Assembly: GCA_050330195.1 (NCBI GenBank)
Contig: JBHJOB010000007.1
Span: 13,467-77,466, forward strand
Source of the DNA: JAHQVI01 sp050330195
GTDB taxonomy: Bacteria; Pseudomonadota; Alphaproteobacteria; Rhizobiales; Rhodomicrobiaceae
Direction: 5' to 3'
Length of the DNA stretch: 64,000 bases
Made by a program: the position numbers and the translations under genes. A model generated the notes under the pieces. That model did no database searches and had not been told where the DNA came from. It saw only the letters and a list, made by a program, of their open reading frames with translations. Of this stretch, positions 24,576-33,771 are shown in pieces. Each line of letters opens with the position of its first letter. Positions within the stretch are counted from its first letter, which is position 1.

Positions 24576-25097
24576 CTATTTCTCCGGTCCAGACTCGTGA
24601 ACCATGGGGGGATGTTCGCTGGAAACGCCGGCTTTGACATCCTCCCAATAGCCGGGAATGCTGAGCAGCTCCGCGATGATAAAGAGCACCGCGCCGATGG
24701 GTATCACCGATTGGGTGAGTTGAACCGGCACCCAGGTCAGGCTGACGAGCGTGGAGCCTTGCAGTACGTCGAGTATGACCCATCCCGCCCAGGCCATGAT
24801 GACAAAGAAGGAGATGACCAGAATCTCCGCCACGATCACAGCCGCGGCGCGCCACCGGATGGGCAGCGACAGGAGAAGGCCGTCAAAGCCGATATGCCCG
24901 CGCCTGAGCGCGGCGAGCGCGCTTCCGTAATAGGTTATCCAGGCCAGCAGGATCGAGGCGATCTCGTCATACCAGGAAAATGACGCGCCGGCTTTCCGGA
25001 AGATCACGGCAAGAATGACGATGACGGTCAGCGTGACCATCAGACTGATGAGGATCCAGGCCAGCGTGCCGTCAAGGAACCGGCGGAGAGTCGTCAC
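24576..25097 (-). CDS. dctQ: TRAP transporter small permease (DctQ)
   Basis: A 173-residue membrane protein with four spans, the small subunit of the TRAP importer. The pattern 'WYDEIASILLAWITYYGSALAALRRGHIGFDGLL' (in parts) is diagnostic, with the conserved R-x-G-H-I after the second span. The C terminus is hydrophilic. It lies between dctP and dctM in the usual P-Q-M order. A strong hairpin separates it from dctP. Confidence 0.92.
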   Translation of the reverse strand: MTTLRRFLDGTLAWILISLMVTLTVIVILAVIFRKAGASFSWYDEIASILLAWITYYGSALAALRRGHIGFDGLLLSLPIRWRAAAVIVAEILVISFFVIMAWAGWVILDVLQGSTLVSLTWVPVQLTQSVIPIGAVLFIIAELLSIPGYWEDVKAGVSSEHPPMVHESGPEK

Positions 25098-25138
25098 GCA
25101 ACCTCCATAAGCGGGAAAACAGGGCAGGGAAACGGAAG

Positions 25139-25161
25139 GGCGGAAGCACGGGGCTTCCGCC
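25139..25161 (-). terminator. Intercistronic hairpin between dctP and dctQ
   Basis: GGCGGAAGC and GCTTCCGCC form a perfect 9-bp stem with a 5-base loop, shortly after the dctP stop. No T tract. It probably stabilises dctP mRNA or reduces read-through, giving more binding protein than permease. Confidence 0.55.
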
Positions 25162-25178
25162 GGAAGGTTTTATGTCAC

Positions 25179-26168
25179 TTACGATTTCGGCGCAAGCTTG
25201 CGAAGGGACTCGACGAGCGCCGCGCCGCCTTCGACGGCGTTGGAGAACTCATCATAGATCGGCTTGGAGGCTTCGATGAAGGCCTGCTTGTCGGCCTCGT
25301 TGATCTCGATCTCGGCTTTCTTCACTTCGCCGAGAAGCTCTTCGTCCAGTTCGGCGGCCTTGGTGTAGACCCATTCCGAATTTTCGGACGCGCAGTCGGT
25401 CAGCACCTTCTGGACATCGTCGGGAAGCTTGGAGAACTGGTCTTCCGCAACCACCGCATAGGCCGGGGTGTAGACGTGACCGGTCAGCGACAGATATTTC
25501 TGCACTTCCTGGAACTTGGCCGAATAGATCTGGGCGAAGGGATTCTCCTGGCCGTCCATCACGCCGGTCTTGAGCGCGGTGAACACTTCCGAGAACGCCA
25601 TCGGCGAGGGGTTCGCGCCGTAGAGCTGGAACATCTTCACCCGCCATTCGCCCTTCGGCGTGCGCAGCTTGATGCCCTTCAGATCCTCCGGCTTGTTGAT
25701 CGGCCGCACATTGTTGGTGATGTGGCGGAAGCCGTTCTCCCAGACGCCGAGAATGCGGTAGCCCTTTTTCTGCGCCGCTTCCTGCATCGAGCCCATCACC
25801 ACTTCGTCGCGCACCTTGCGCATGTGGTCGCGGTCCTGAATGATGTAGGGCATCTCGAACACGCCGAATTCGGGCGTGATCGACGACATGACCGTCGAGG
25901 GCAGGCTGATGTCGACCTGGCCAAGCTTCAGCTTCTGCATCATTTCCTGATCGCCGCCGAGCTGGCTGGATCCGTACACTTCGACTGCTGCCTGATCGCC
26001 CAGTTTAGGGTTGGCGCAGGCCGCGAAATTCTCCGCAGAAGCCTCGAAGAGGGAACCCGGCTCGCCCACATGGCCAAAACGAATCTTCGTCGGTTCTGCC
26101 TGAGCCACGGCGGCCGAAAGCGCGATCGCCACGGCGCCTGCGAATGCAATGAATGTTTTTGGGAGCAT
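25179..26168 (-). CDS. dctP: TRAP transporter substrate-binding protein (DctP)
   Basis: A 329-residue periplasmic binding protein. A Sec signal (cleavage after AVAQA) precedes 'KIRFGHVGEPGSLFEASAENFAA'. The family segments 'QLGGDQEMMQKLKLGQVDISL' and 'LKGIKLRTPKGEWRVKMFQLYGANPSPMAFSEVFTALKTGVMDGQENP' (in parts) include the conserved Arg that binds the substrate carboxylate. Start chosen at ATG 26166-26168, because AAGGA sits at the right distance; the ATG two codons earlier is too close to it. First gene of the dctPQM operon. Confidence 0.93.
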   Translation of the reverse strand: MLPKTFIAFAGAVAIALSAAVAQAEPTKIRFGHVGEPGSLFEASAENFAACANPKLGDQAAVEVYGSSQLGGDQEMMQKLKLGQVDISLPSTVMSSITPEFGVFEMPYIIQDRDHMRKVRDEVVMGSMQEAAQKKGYRILGVWENGFRHITNNVRPINKPEDLKGIKLRTPKGEWRVKMFQLYGANPSPMAFSEVFTALKTGVMDGQENPFAQIYSAKFQEVQKYLSLTGHVYTPAYAVVAEDQFSKLPDDVQKVLTDCASENSEWVYTKAAELDEELLGEVKKAEIEINEADKQAFIEASKPIYDEFSNAVEGGAALVESLRKLAPKS

Positions 26169-26498
26169 TTCCATTCCTTCTCTGGTTGTTGCGGCCTGCC
26201 GAACGTCGTTTTTCACTCTAGGCAATAGGCAAGCTGCAATAATTGGTATTTGGAATACCTGCCAGGCCGCAAGGGGACACTACGCGACGGCGTGTGCCCC
26301 CTCAATGCCATTGTAAGTAATTTTTCTTATAATTTCAGTCATAAGTGTTTAATGAAATAACCCCCTATTTCAATTTTCATTTCTTGGCGGCGACCTTGAG
26401 TTTCTTGATGATTTCTGAGGCAAGTCCGGTAAAATGCGGATTTTTATTGGAAAATTGTCATTGCAGCACTGGCAATTAGGCAGTCGCGGCGCGCTCGG
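26169..26498. other. Promoter region upstream of dctP, 330 bp
   Basis: AT-rich non-coding sequence between the large oxidase gene (which ends at 26499) and dctP, both on the minus strand. No gene was seen. The AT-rich part at 26310-26460 probably carries the dctPQM promoter. No clear operator. Confidence 0.5.
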
Positions 26499-29459
26499 TC
26501 ACTTTGGCTTGCTGGCCGCTCGCTCCTCTGTATCTGCGTTCACACAGGCGCGATGCAGCACCTCCGCGACATGGGCGGCTTTCCGCCCGGCGCAATCGGC
26601 AATCTGATGACGGCAGGATGTCCCATCGGCGATGATGAGCGTGTCCGGATCGGCGGCGCGCACCGCCGGCGCCAGGCTCAACTCCGCCATGGCCCGCGAG
26701 ACGTCGGCGGTCTCTGCCTGATAGCCGAATGACCCCGCCATTCCGCAGCAGGACGAGTTGACGGTCTCGACCGAAAGTCCGGGAATGAGCCCGAGCAACC
26801 TCTGAACCGGGGTTAGCGCGCCGAATGCCTTCTGATGGCAATGTCCGTGCAGCAGCGCATTTTCGCCCACGCTGCCGAGCGGCAGGGCCAGTTGCCCTGA
26901 ATCCGCCTTGCCCGCGAGGAACTCCTCGAACATGAGCACCGATCCCCCATGCTTCGCGGTCCACTCCAGCCCAAGCAATGACGGCGCTTCGTCGCGGAAC
27001 GTCATGATGCAGGACGGCTCCAGCCCGACCACCACCGACCCAGTCTCGATTGCCGTACGCAGCACTTTCGCCGTGCGCCGCATTTCCGTGCGCGCTTCCT
27101 CGACCAGCCCGGCGGCAAGGAAGGTGCGCCCGCAGCACAGCGGACGGCCTCCATCCTCCGGCGAGGCATGGGAAACGGTGAACCCGGCGCGCCCAAGGAC
27201 CACGTCGGCGGCGGCGGGAATATGCGGATCGAAATAACGGTTGAAGGTGTCGGCGAACAGGACGATCTCGGCTGGGCCGGTCTTGCTGTTGCGGAACGGC
27301 TTTGCCGACCAGCGTGGCAGGCTGCGTTCAGCCGACAGCCCGGCAATCCACTCGGACAGCACAGGTAAGCCGGGCACCGTGTCTCGAAGATTGACGAGGA
27401 ACGATGCGCGCGAGGCGTAAGGCGCGTAACGCGGCAGGTAAGCCACAAGCCGGTCGCGCAGGGCAAGGCCGTGGCTTTTCCGGCGCTGGCGGAGCACCTC
27501 GATCTTCATCTTCGCCATATCGACGCTGGTCGGGCACTCGCGGCGGCAGCCCTTGCAGGACACGCAGGTCTTCAGCGTCTCCATCATGTCGTCGGAGGCG
27601 AGCGCGTCGGGGCCGAGTTGTCCGCTGATCGCAAGGCGCAGGCTGTTCGCCCGCCCGCGCACCAGATCGCGCTCATTGCGCGTCACGCGGTAGGACGGGC
27701 ACATCACGCCATCGGCAAGCTTGCGGCAGGCGCCGTTGTTGTTGCACATCTCCACCGCGCCCTGAAAGCCGCCGCCTGCTCCACTATAGGCGCTCCAGTC
27801 GAAGGCCAGGTCGAGCGGGGGAACGGCGTAGCCCGGCGGATAGCGGAACAACCCGCGGTCATCCATCTTCGGCGGCTCGACGATCTTGCCCGGATTGAGG
27901 ATGTGCGCCGGGTCGAAGCGGTTCTTCACCTCACCGAACGCCGCGACGATGCGCGGGCCGTACATCTTCTCGTGAAACTCGGACCGCACGATCCCGTCGC
28001 CATGCTCGCCGGAATGCGAGCCGCGATATTCCGCGACGATGTCGAAGGCTTCCTCGGCGATGGCGCGCATCGCGCGGGCTCCGGTGTCGAGCTTGAGATT
28101 GATCACCGGGCGAACATGAAGCAGGCCGACAGAGGCATGGGCGTACCAGGTGCCGTCCGTGCCGTGCTTGCGGAAGATTTCCGTCAGCCGGTCGGTAAAG
28201 TCCGGCAGGTCCGGCAGGTGGACGCAGCAATCCTCGATGAAGGAAATCGGCTTGCCGTCCGATTTCATCGACATCATGATGTTGAGGCCCTGCTTTCTGA
28301 CCTCGAAAATCTGCCCGATGAATACCGGATCGACGGCCTCGACAACGCCGCCTTCCCGCTTGCCCGGATCGCCCCAGCGATAACCCAGATCCGCCATTAC
28401 TTCGCCGAGCTGTTTCAGCCGGGCGAGATTTTCGGCGTTATCCGGTTCGGCGAATTCCACCATCAGCAGCGCCGCCGGATCACCGCGCACGAAGCGGTCC
28501 ACGACGGGTCTGAACATGGCGATATCCCGCGCCAGCCCGATCATGGTCGAGTCCATCAGCTCGACGGCGGTCGGGTCCAGCCTGACCAGATGCTGCGCCG
28601 CCTTCATCGCTTCGCGGAATGTCGGGAAATGGCAGATGCCGAGCGCCTTTTCACGCAGCACCGGCGCAAGCTGGAGTGTGATCTTTTCGCTGACGGCGAG
28701 CGTGCCTTCCGAGCCAACCAGCAGGGTGGACAGATTGTTGCGCTCCTCGCCGGGGATCAGAGCATCAAGATTGTAACCGCCCACCCGGCGCGGCACGTCC
28801 GGGAAGCGGGCGCGGATTTCATCGACTTCCCGTGCGCCGAGCCGCAGGAGTTCGCCGGCGAGGGCGGCAAAGCCCGGTTCGTTCGAGGCCAGCGCGTCGC
28901 CTCGGTCGGTTGCGGCGAAATGCGCGCGTGAGCCGTCGGCCAGCAGCGCGTCAATGGCGCTGACATTGTCCCGCATCATGCCGTAGCGGATCGACCGCGA
29001 GCCGCAGGAATTGTTCGCCGTCATGCCGCCAAGCGTTGCCCGCGAACTGGTCGAGACATCCACCGGAAACCACAAGCCGTCGGGTTTGAGCGCCCGGTTC
29101 AATTCGTCGAGCACGAGCCCCGGTTCGACAATGGCGGTCCGGTTCGGCGCATCGACGCTGACAACGCGGTTCAGATGTTTGGAAAAGTCGATGACGATGG
29201 CTTTATTGACGGTCTGGCCGGACTGCGATGTCCCGCCGCCACGCGGCAGCACCGGCACGCCCATTTCCCGCCCGACCGTCAAAACAGCTTCAACATCGGC
29301 AAAAGTTTTCGGGACGACCACGCCGAGCGGAAACATCTGATAGATCGAAGCGTCGGTTGCGTAGCGTCCACGGTCGAAGCGCGAGAACAGAACCTCGCCC
29401 TCGACGGCCCTGCGCAGCCGCGCTTCCAGATCGGTGGGCTGGTGCGTGCGTTCTCTCAT
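26499..29459 (-). CDS. Large FAD-binding / Fe-S oxidoreductase (YdiJ- or GlcD-like)
   Basis: A 986-residue, four-part enzyme. Residues about 40-270 are a FAD-binding PCMH domain (PRGGGTSQSGQ). About 290-540 is the FAD-linked oxidase C-terminal domain (HSGEHGDGIVRSEF). About 600-650 is a ferredoxin-like part with CVSCKGCRRECPTS. About 720-950 has CCG motifs (CCGRTF, HCHQK, SSCCGMAGSFGY). The layout matches the YdiJ-type dehydrogenases that oxidise D-2-hydroxy acids and pass electrons to the respiratory chain. The exact substrate is open. It is divergent from the serine-glyoxylate-type aminotransferase gene and upstream of the TRAP operon. Confidence 0.9.
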   Translation of the reverse strand: MRERTHQPTDLEARLRRAVEGEVLFSRFDRGRYATDASIYQMFPLGVVVPKTFADVEAVLTVGREMGVPVLPRGGGTSQSGQTVNKAIVIDFSKHLNRVVSVDAPNRTAIVEPGLVLDELNRALKPDGLWFPVDVSTSSRATLGGMTANNSCGSRSIRYGMMRDNVSAIDALLADGSRAHFAATDRGDALASNEPGFAALAGELLRLGAREVDEIRARFPDVPRRVGGYNLDALIPGEERNNLSTLLVGSEGTLAVSEKITLQLAPVLREKALGICHFPTFREAMKAAQHLVRLDPTAVELMDSTMIGLARDIAMFRPVVDRFVRGDPAALLMVEFAEPDNAENLARLKQLGEVMADLGYRWGDPGKREGGVVEAVDPVFIGQIFEVRKQGLNIMMSMKSDGKPISFIEDCCVHLPDLPDFTDRLTEIFRKHGTDGTWYAHASVGLLHVRPVINLKLDTGARAMRAIAEEAFDIVAEYRGSHSGEHGDGIVRSEFHEKMYGPRIVAAFGEVKNRFDPAHILNPGKIVEPPKMDDRGLFRYPPGYAVPPLDLAFDWSAYSGAGGGFQGAVEMCNNNGACRKLADGVMCPSYRVTRNERDLVRGRANSLRLAISGQLGPDALASDDMMETLKTCVSCKGCRRECPTSVDMAKMKIEVLRQRRKSHGLALRDRLVAYLPRYAPYASRASFLVNLRDTVPGLPVLSEWIAGLSAERSLPRWSAKPFRNSKTGPAEIVLFADTFNRYFDPHIPAAADVVLGRAGFTVSHASPEDGGRPLCCGRTFLAAGLVEEARTEMRRTAKVLRTAIETGSVVVGLEPSCIMTFRDEAPSLLGLEWTAKHGGSVLMFEEFLAGKADSGQLALPLGSVGENALLHGHCHQKAFGALTPVQRLLGLIPGLSVETVNSSCCGMAGSFGYQAETADVSRAMAELSLAPAVRAADPDTLIIADGTSCRHQIADCAGRKAAHVAEVLHRACVNADTEERAASKPK

Positions 29460-29681
29460 GTGCCTTGATGTTTTCTCTCACCGCCTGTGCGCAACGGGCC
29501 CGCTCCCCCTACGTCGGCTCTTGCCGCAAGGGGTGGGACCCGCTTTTCAACTTGACTCATGGCAGACAATCGCGCTGCCTGAAACAGGATTTTTCGGCAA
29601 GCCGCATCGCGGTATTTGCCTGCGGCTGACGCCAGATGGCGGGCCTCTCATATTCGCGCAAACAGGCGAAAGACAACGAAG

Positions 29682-30854
29682 ATGGCACGGTCTGGAAGGC
29701 ATTTTCTCCAAATTCCCGGTCCCACCAATGTTCCCGATCGCATCTTGCGGGCCATGGACAAACCGACGATCGATCATCGCAGCGCGGAGTTCGCCGCCCT
29801 TGGCAAGCGCGTTCTGGACGGCATGAAGGGCGTCTTCAAGACGCAGCAGCATGCCATGATCTACCCATCATCCGGGACCGGCGCGTGGGAAGCGGCGCTC
29901 GTCAATACGCTATCGCCGGGCGATCAGGTTCTCATGCCCGAAACGGGGCATTTCGCGACGCTCTGGCGCAAAATGGCGGAAAAGCTCGGGCTCCAGCCCA
30001 TCGTGATCGGCGGGGACTGGCGCACGGGCGCTGACCCTGATGCCATCGCGGCAAGGCTCGGCGACGATAGCGGCCACGCTATCAAGGCGGTCTGCGTCGT
30101 GCAGAACGAGACTTCGACGGGCTGTGCGACCCCGATCGACCTGATCCGCGCCGCAATCGACAAGGCGGGCCATCCGGCGCTGCTCATGGTCGACACGATT
30201 TCCTCGCTCGGCTCCATCGACATGCGCATGGACGAATGGGGCGTGGATGTCGTCGTGGCGGGCTCCCAGAAGGGGCTGATGCTGCCGCCGGGACTTTCGT
30301 TCAACGGCGTATCCGAAAAGGCGCTAGCAGCGTCGAAATCCTCCACGATGAGGAAATCCTATTGGGACTGGGCCGAAATGCTCGGTCCGAACAAGAACGG
30401 CTTCTTCCCGTACACGCCCGCGACGAACCTGCTCTATGGCCTCGCCGAAGCGCTCGACATGATCGAGGAGCAGGGGCTGGAGAAGATTTTCGCCCGCCAT
30501 GCGCGTCACGGCGAGGCGACGCGTGCCGCGGTGCAGGCATGGGGGCTGGAAAATCTGTGCCGCGACGCGGACTATTATTCGGCTTCATTGACAGCAGTTC
30601 TGATGCCTGAGGGCCACGACGCCGACGCCTACCGCAAGATCGTGCTCGACCGGTTCGACATGTCGCTGGGCGCGGGGCTTTCAAAAGTTGCCGGGAAGGT
30701 GTTCCGGATCGGGCATCTGGGCGATTTCAACGATCTGATGCTGATGGGCACGCTGGCTGGCTGCGAAATGGGTCTGTCGCTGGCGGGCGTGCCGCATCAG
30801 AAGGGCGGCGTAAACGCGGCGATGTCCTATCTGGCGGAGACGCCTTTGGATTGA
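29682..30854 (+). CDS. Serine-glyoxylate-type aminotransferase (class V)
   Basis: A 390-residue PLP enzyme of the alanine/serine-glyoxylate aminotransferase family, cytosolic. The N terminus FLQIPGPTNVPDRILRAM is diagnostic. The PLP lysine lies in VVAGSQKGLMLPPG, and 'QNETSTGCATPIDLI' and 'MVDTISSLGSIDM' follow the family. In methylotrophs it converts glyoxylate and serine to glycine and hydroxypyruvate, but here no serine-cycle genes flank it. Start at ATG 29682 gives the standard N terminus; the longer upstream frame has no similarity. It is divergent from the FAD/Fe-S oxidase gene. Confidence 0.9.
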   Translation: MARSGRHFLQIPGPTNVPDRILRAMDKPTIDHRSAEFAALGKRVLDGMKGVFKTQQHAMIYPSSGTGAWEAALVNTLSPGDQVLMPETGHFATLWRKMAEKLGLQPIVIGGDWRTGADPDAIAARLGDDSGHAIKAVCVVQNETSTGCATPIDLIRAAIDKAGHPALLMVDTISSLGSIDMRMDEWGVDVVVAGSQKGLMLPPGLSFNGVSEKALAASKSSTMRKSYWDWAEMLGPNKNGFFPYTPATNLLYGLAEALDMIEEQGLEKIFARHARHGEATRAAVQAWGLENLCRDADYYSASLTAVLMPEGHDADAYRKIVLDRFDMSLGAGLSKVAGKVFRIGHLGDFNDLMLMGTLAGCEMGLSLAGVPHQKGGVNAAMSYLAETPLD

Positions 30855-30866
30855 AGCTCGCGAGCT

Positions 30867-31868
30867 TCACGCAATCTCTTCGGCGAAATGGCAGGCGGCG
30901 TGCTGTCCGCTCGGCATCAGCCGTAATGCCGGAACCTCCGCCGCGCAACGCTCCTTGGCGAAAGGACAGCGCGTTCGGAAGACGCAGCCTGACGGCGGGT
31001 TGAGCGGGGAGGGCATGTCTCCTTCCAGAGGCATTCGCTTTCTCGCCCGCGCCGCCTTCGGATCGGGAACCGGGGCGGCGGAGAGCAGCGCGCGCGTGTA
31101 CGGATGCATCGGTGCGCCGAAAAGCGTCCTCTTGCCGCCGATCTCCATGACGCGGCCCAGATAGAGAACCATGACACGGTCGGAGATGTGTCTGACCACG
31201 GACAGATCGTGGCTGATGAAGATCATCGTCAGGCCGAAATTGCGTTTCAGCTCGATCAGCAGATTGATGATCTGCGCCTGAATGGAGAGGTCCAGCGCCG
31301 AGACCGGTTCGTCGCAGATCAGCAGATCGGGGCGCGAAACGAGTGCGCGGGCGATGCCGATGCGCTGCGCCTGACCGCCGGAAAATTCATGCGGATAGCG
31401 GTTGATCATGTCCGGCGCGAGACCGACGGTCTCCATCATCGCGAGGACGCTCCGGCGGCGCTCCGCCTTCGATAGCGATCTGGCGAAAATCGTCAGCGGT
31501 TCGGCAATGATCTCGCCGACAGGCATGCGCGGATCGAGCGAAGCGATCGGGTCCTGAAAGATGATCTGCATCTGCCGGCGCTTCTGGCGCAGGGCTTCGC
31601 CGCGCAAGCGCCCGAGGTCGTGCCCCTCAAACACCACTTGCCCTTCGCTCGGCTCGATCAGCCGCAGGATGACGCGGCCGAGCGTAGACTTGCCGCTGCC
31701 GGATTCTCCGACGACGGACAGAGTTTCCCCGCGTTCCAGCGAGAACGAAACGCCGGAGAGCGCCTGCACTTCGGCAACCGCGCCGAAAAGCGATCCGGAA
31801 ATCTGGAAGCTCTTCGACAGGCCGCGAACATCGAGGAGCGGCGCGCGATCCTGCGGGCTTGCCGTCAT
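30867..31868 (-). CDS. Oligopeptide-type ABC transporter ATP-binding protein (OppF/DppF-like)
   Basis: A 333-residue ATPase. Walker A GESGSGKSTLGRV, signature FSGGQAQRIGIARAL, Walker B LLICDEPVSALD and H-loop FISHDLSV are intact. The C-terminal extension with 'PPSGCVFRTRCPFAKERCAAE' is the peptide-transporter motif with Cys residues, which often bind an iron-sulfur cluster in this family. It is the last gene of the opp operon and overlaps the OppD-like gene by 4 bases. Confidence 0.92.
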   Translation of the reverse strand: MTASPQDRAPLLDVRGLSKSFQISGSLFGAVAEVQALSGVSFSLERGETLSVVGESGSGKSTLGRVILRLIEPSEGQVVFEGHDLGRLRGEALRQKRRQMQIIFQDPIASLDPRMPVGEIIAEPLTIFARSLSKAERRRSVLAMMETVGLAPDMINRYPHEFSGGQAQRIGIARALVSRPDLLICDEPVSALDLSIQAQIINLLIELKRNFGLTMIFISHDLSVVRHISDRVMVLYLGRVMEIGGKRTLFGAPMHPYTRALLSAAPVPDPKAARARKRMPLEGDMPSPLNPPSGCVFRTRCPFAKERCAAEVPALRLMPSGQHAACHFAEEIA

Positions 31869-32854
31869 TGCGCGCCCGCCAGCTCTCTCGCCCGAATGCA
31901 GGCCGCGCGCTGCCCTGCCGCGACCGTTTCCAGTGGCGGCGGCGCGTCATGGCAGCGCTCGATCACATGAGGGCAGCGCGGGGCGAAGGAGCAACCGGGC
32001 GGCAGGCGCTGCAGATTCGGCGGCTGGCCCTTGATCACCTGCAGATCGGCTTCATCCCGGTCCGCGCGCGGCGTGGAGGCCAGCAGCGCTTGCGTGTAGG
32101 GATGGCGCGGCGTCTCGAACAGCGCATCGACGGGCGCCTGCTCGACGATCCGCCCGGCATACATCACGGCGACGCGGTCGGCGAGACCGGCAACAACGCC
32201 GAGATCGTGCGTGATCAGCACCAGCGATGTGTTGAAGTCCCGCCGCAGATCGGCGAACAGCTCCAGTATCTGCGCCTGAATGGTGACGTCGAGCGCGGTC
32301 GTCGGCTCGTCGGCGATCAGGACTTTCGGCCTGCACAGAAGAGCCATCGCGATCATCGCGCGTTGACGCATGCCGCCGGAAAGCTCATGCGGATAGGCGG
32401 CAAAGCGTCTGGCCGGATCGGGGATGCCGACACGCTCCAGCATGCCGATGGCTTGCCTGCCCGCTTCGGCTGGCGACATGCCCTTGTGGGCGATGAGCGT
32501 TTCCGTGAGCTGACGGGAGAGGCGCAGCACGGGATTGAACGCCGTCATGGGGTCCTGAAAGACCATCGAGATGTCGCGGCCGCGATGCTCGTCGAGCCGC
32601 TCGCGGGCGAGCGCCATCAGATCGACGCCGGCGAGCAGCGCCTTGCCGGACGCACGGCCATTGCGGGCGAGCAGTCCCATGATCGCGAGGAAAGTCTGGC
32701 TTTTCCCCGAACCCGATTCTCCGACCACGGCCAATGTCTCGCCCGGTCCAAGCTCCAGCGAGACGCCGGACACGGCTTTGACCTCGCCATCGGGCGTGTC
32801 GAAGCGGACGGTCAGATCCTCGATGGAAAGGACGGGGCGGTCCGTTCCGGCCAT
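31865..32854 (-). CDS. Oligopeptide-type ABC transporter ATP-binding protein (OppD/DppD-like)
   Basis: A 329-residue ATPase that pairs with the OppF-like protein. Walker A GESGSGKSQTFLAI, signature LSGGMRQRAMIAMAL, Walker B VLIADEPTTALD and the C-terminal 'PPGCSFAPRCPHVIERCHDA' Cys motif are present. Start at ATG 32852-32854, just after the permease stop at 32860 (minus strand), avoids a long antisense-like upstream frame. Typical length. Confidence 0.92.
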   Translation of the reverse strand: MAGTDRPVLSIEDLTVRFDTPDGEVKAVSGVSLELGPGETLAVVGESGSGKSQTFLAIMGLLARNGRASGKALLAGVDLMALARERLDEHRGRDISMVFQDPMTAFNPVLRLSRQLTETLIAHKGMSPAEAGRQAIGMLERVGIPDPARRFAAYPHELSGGMRQRAMIAMALLCRPKVLIADEPTTALDVTIQAQILELFADLRRDFNTSLVLITHDLGVVAGLADRVAVMYAGRIVEQAPVDALFETPRHPYTQALLASTPRADRDEADLQVIKGQPPNLQRLPPGCSFAPRCPHVIERCHDAPPPLETVAAGQRAACIRARELAGAQ

Positions 32855-32859
32855 GGCGC

Positions 32860-33771
32860 TCACCTGTCCCTCGGATCGAAGGCGTCGCGCAGCCCGTCGC
32901 CGATGAAGGAGAGCGACAGCAGCAGCAGGACCAGAAAGAGCGCCGGGAACAGCAGGAGCCACGGCATGACTTCCATGACGGCGGCGCCCTCCGAGATCAG
33001 CGTTCCGAGCGAGGTCAGCGGCTCCTGCACGCCGAAACCGAGATAGGACAGGAAGCTTTCGATCAGGATGATTTCGGGCACGGTGAGCGTCGCGTAGATG
33101 ACGACCGGCCCGATGAGGTTGGGCGTGATGTGTCTGGTGATGATCCGGACGGTGGTCTGCCCGGCCGCCCGCGCCGCCTCGATGAACTCCTTCTCGCGCA
33201 ATGACAGCGTCTGCCCACGGACGATGCGCGCCATGGTCAGCCACTCGACCGCGCCGATGCCGATGAACAGCAGGATGACGTTTCGCCCGAAGATCACCAT
33301 CAGCAGGATGACGAAGAGAATGTAGGGGAGGGCGTACATGATATCGACGAAGCGCATCATGACCGCATCGAGCCGCCCGCCAATATAGCCTGCCGTTGCG
33401 CCATAAAAAACGCCGATGACGACGGACACCAGCGTCGCCACGAAGGCGACCAGCAGGGAGATGCGTGTCCCGTAGAGCGTGCGGGCGAGCACGTCGCGGC
33501 CGTTCTGGTCGGTGCCGAAAAAGTGCCCGCTCTCGATGCCGGGCGGCGCGCGGAAGGCGGCCCAGTCGGGCGTTTCATGGTCATGGGGCAGCACGAACGG
33601 GCCGAGAAGCGAGAGCAGCACAAGTGCGGCCAGCACGAACATGGAGACGACGGCTGCCCGGTTTCGCTTGAGCCGCCGCCAGGCATCCGCGCCAAGGCTG
33701 CGTCCGGCAGGCGCATCGCGCGCTTCGAGCGCGGCGGCCAGCTCTTCGCGTTTTTCCGACCTGATGATCAT
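32860..33771 (-). CDS. Oligopeptide-type ABC permease (OppC-like)
   Basis: A 303-residue inner-membrane protein. One N-terminal span (about 40-62) precedes the core with 'HFFGTDQNGRDVLARTLYGTRISLLVA', the OppC hallmark. The EAA loop is 'FIEAARAAGQTTVRIITRHITPNL', and 'ESFLSYLGFGVQEP' follows. Start at ATG 33769-33771 overlaps the OppB-like gene by 4 bases. It partners that gene product to form the channel. Confidence 0.92.
   Translation of the reverse strand: MIIRSEKREELAAALEARDAPAGRSLGADAWRRLKRNRAAVVSMFVLAALVLLSLLGPFVLPHDHETPDWAAFRAPPGIESGHFFGTDQNGRDVLARTLYGTRISLLVAFVATLVSVVIGVFYGATAGYIGGRLDAVMMRFVDIMYALPYILFVILLMVIFGRNVILLFIGIGAVEWLTMARIVRGQTLSLREKEFIEAARAAGQTTVRIITRHITPNLIGPVVIYATLTVPEIILIESFLSYLGFGVQEPLTSLGTLISEGAAVMEVMPWLLLFPALFLVLLLLSLSFIGDGLRDAFDPRDR

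Noticed and set aside
27471..28931. 486-residue plus-strand open frame
   Set aside because: Antisense to the FAD/Fe-S oxidase. Shadow composition.
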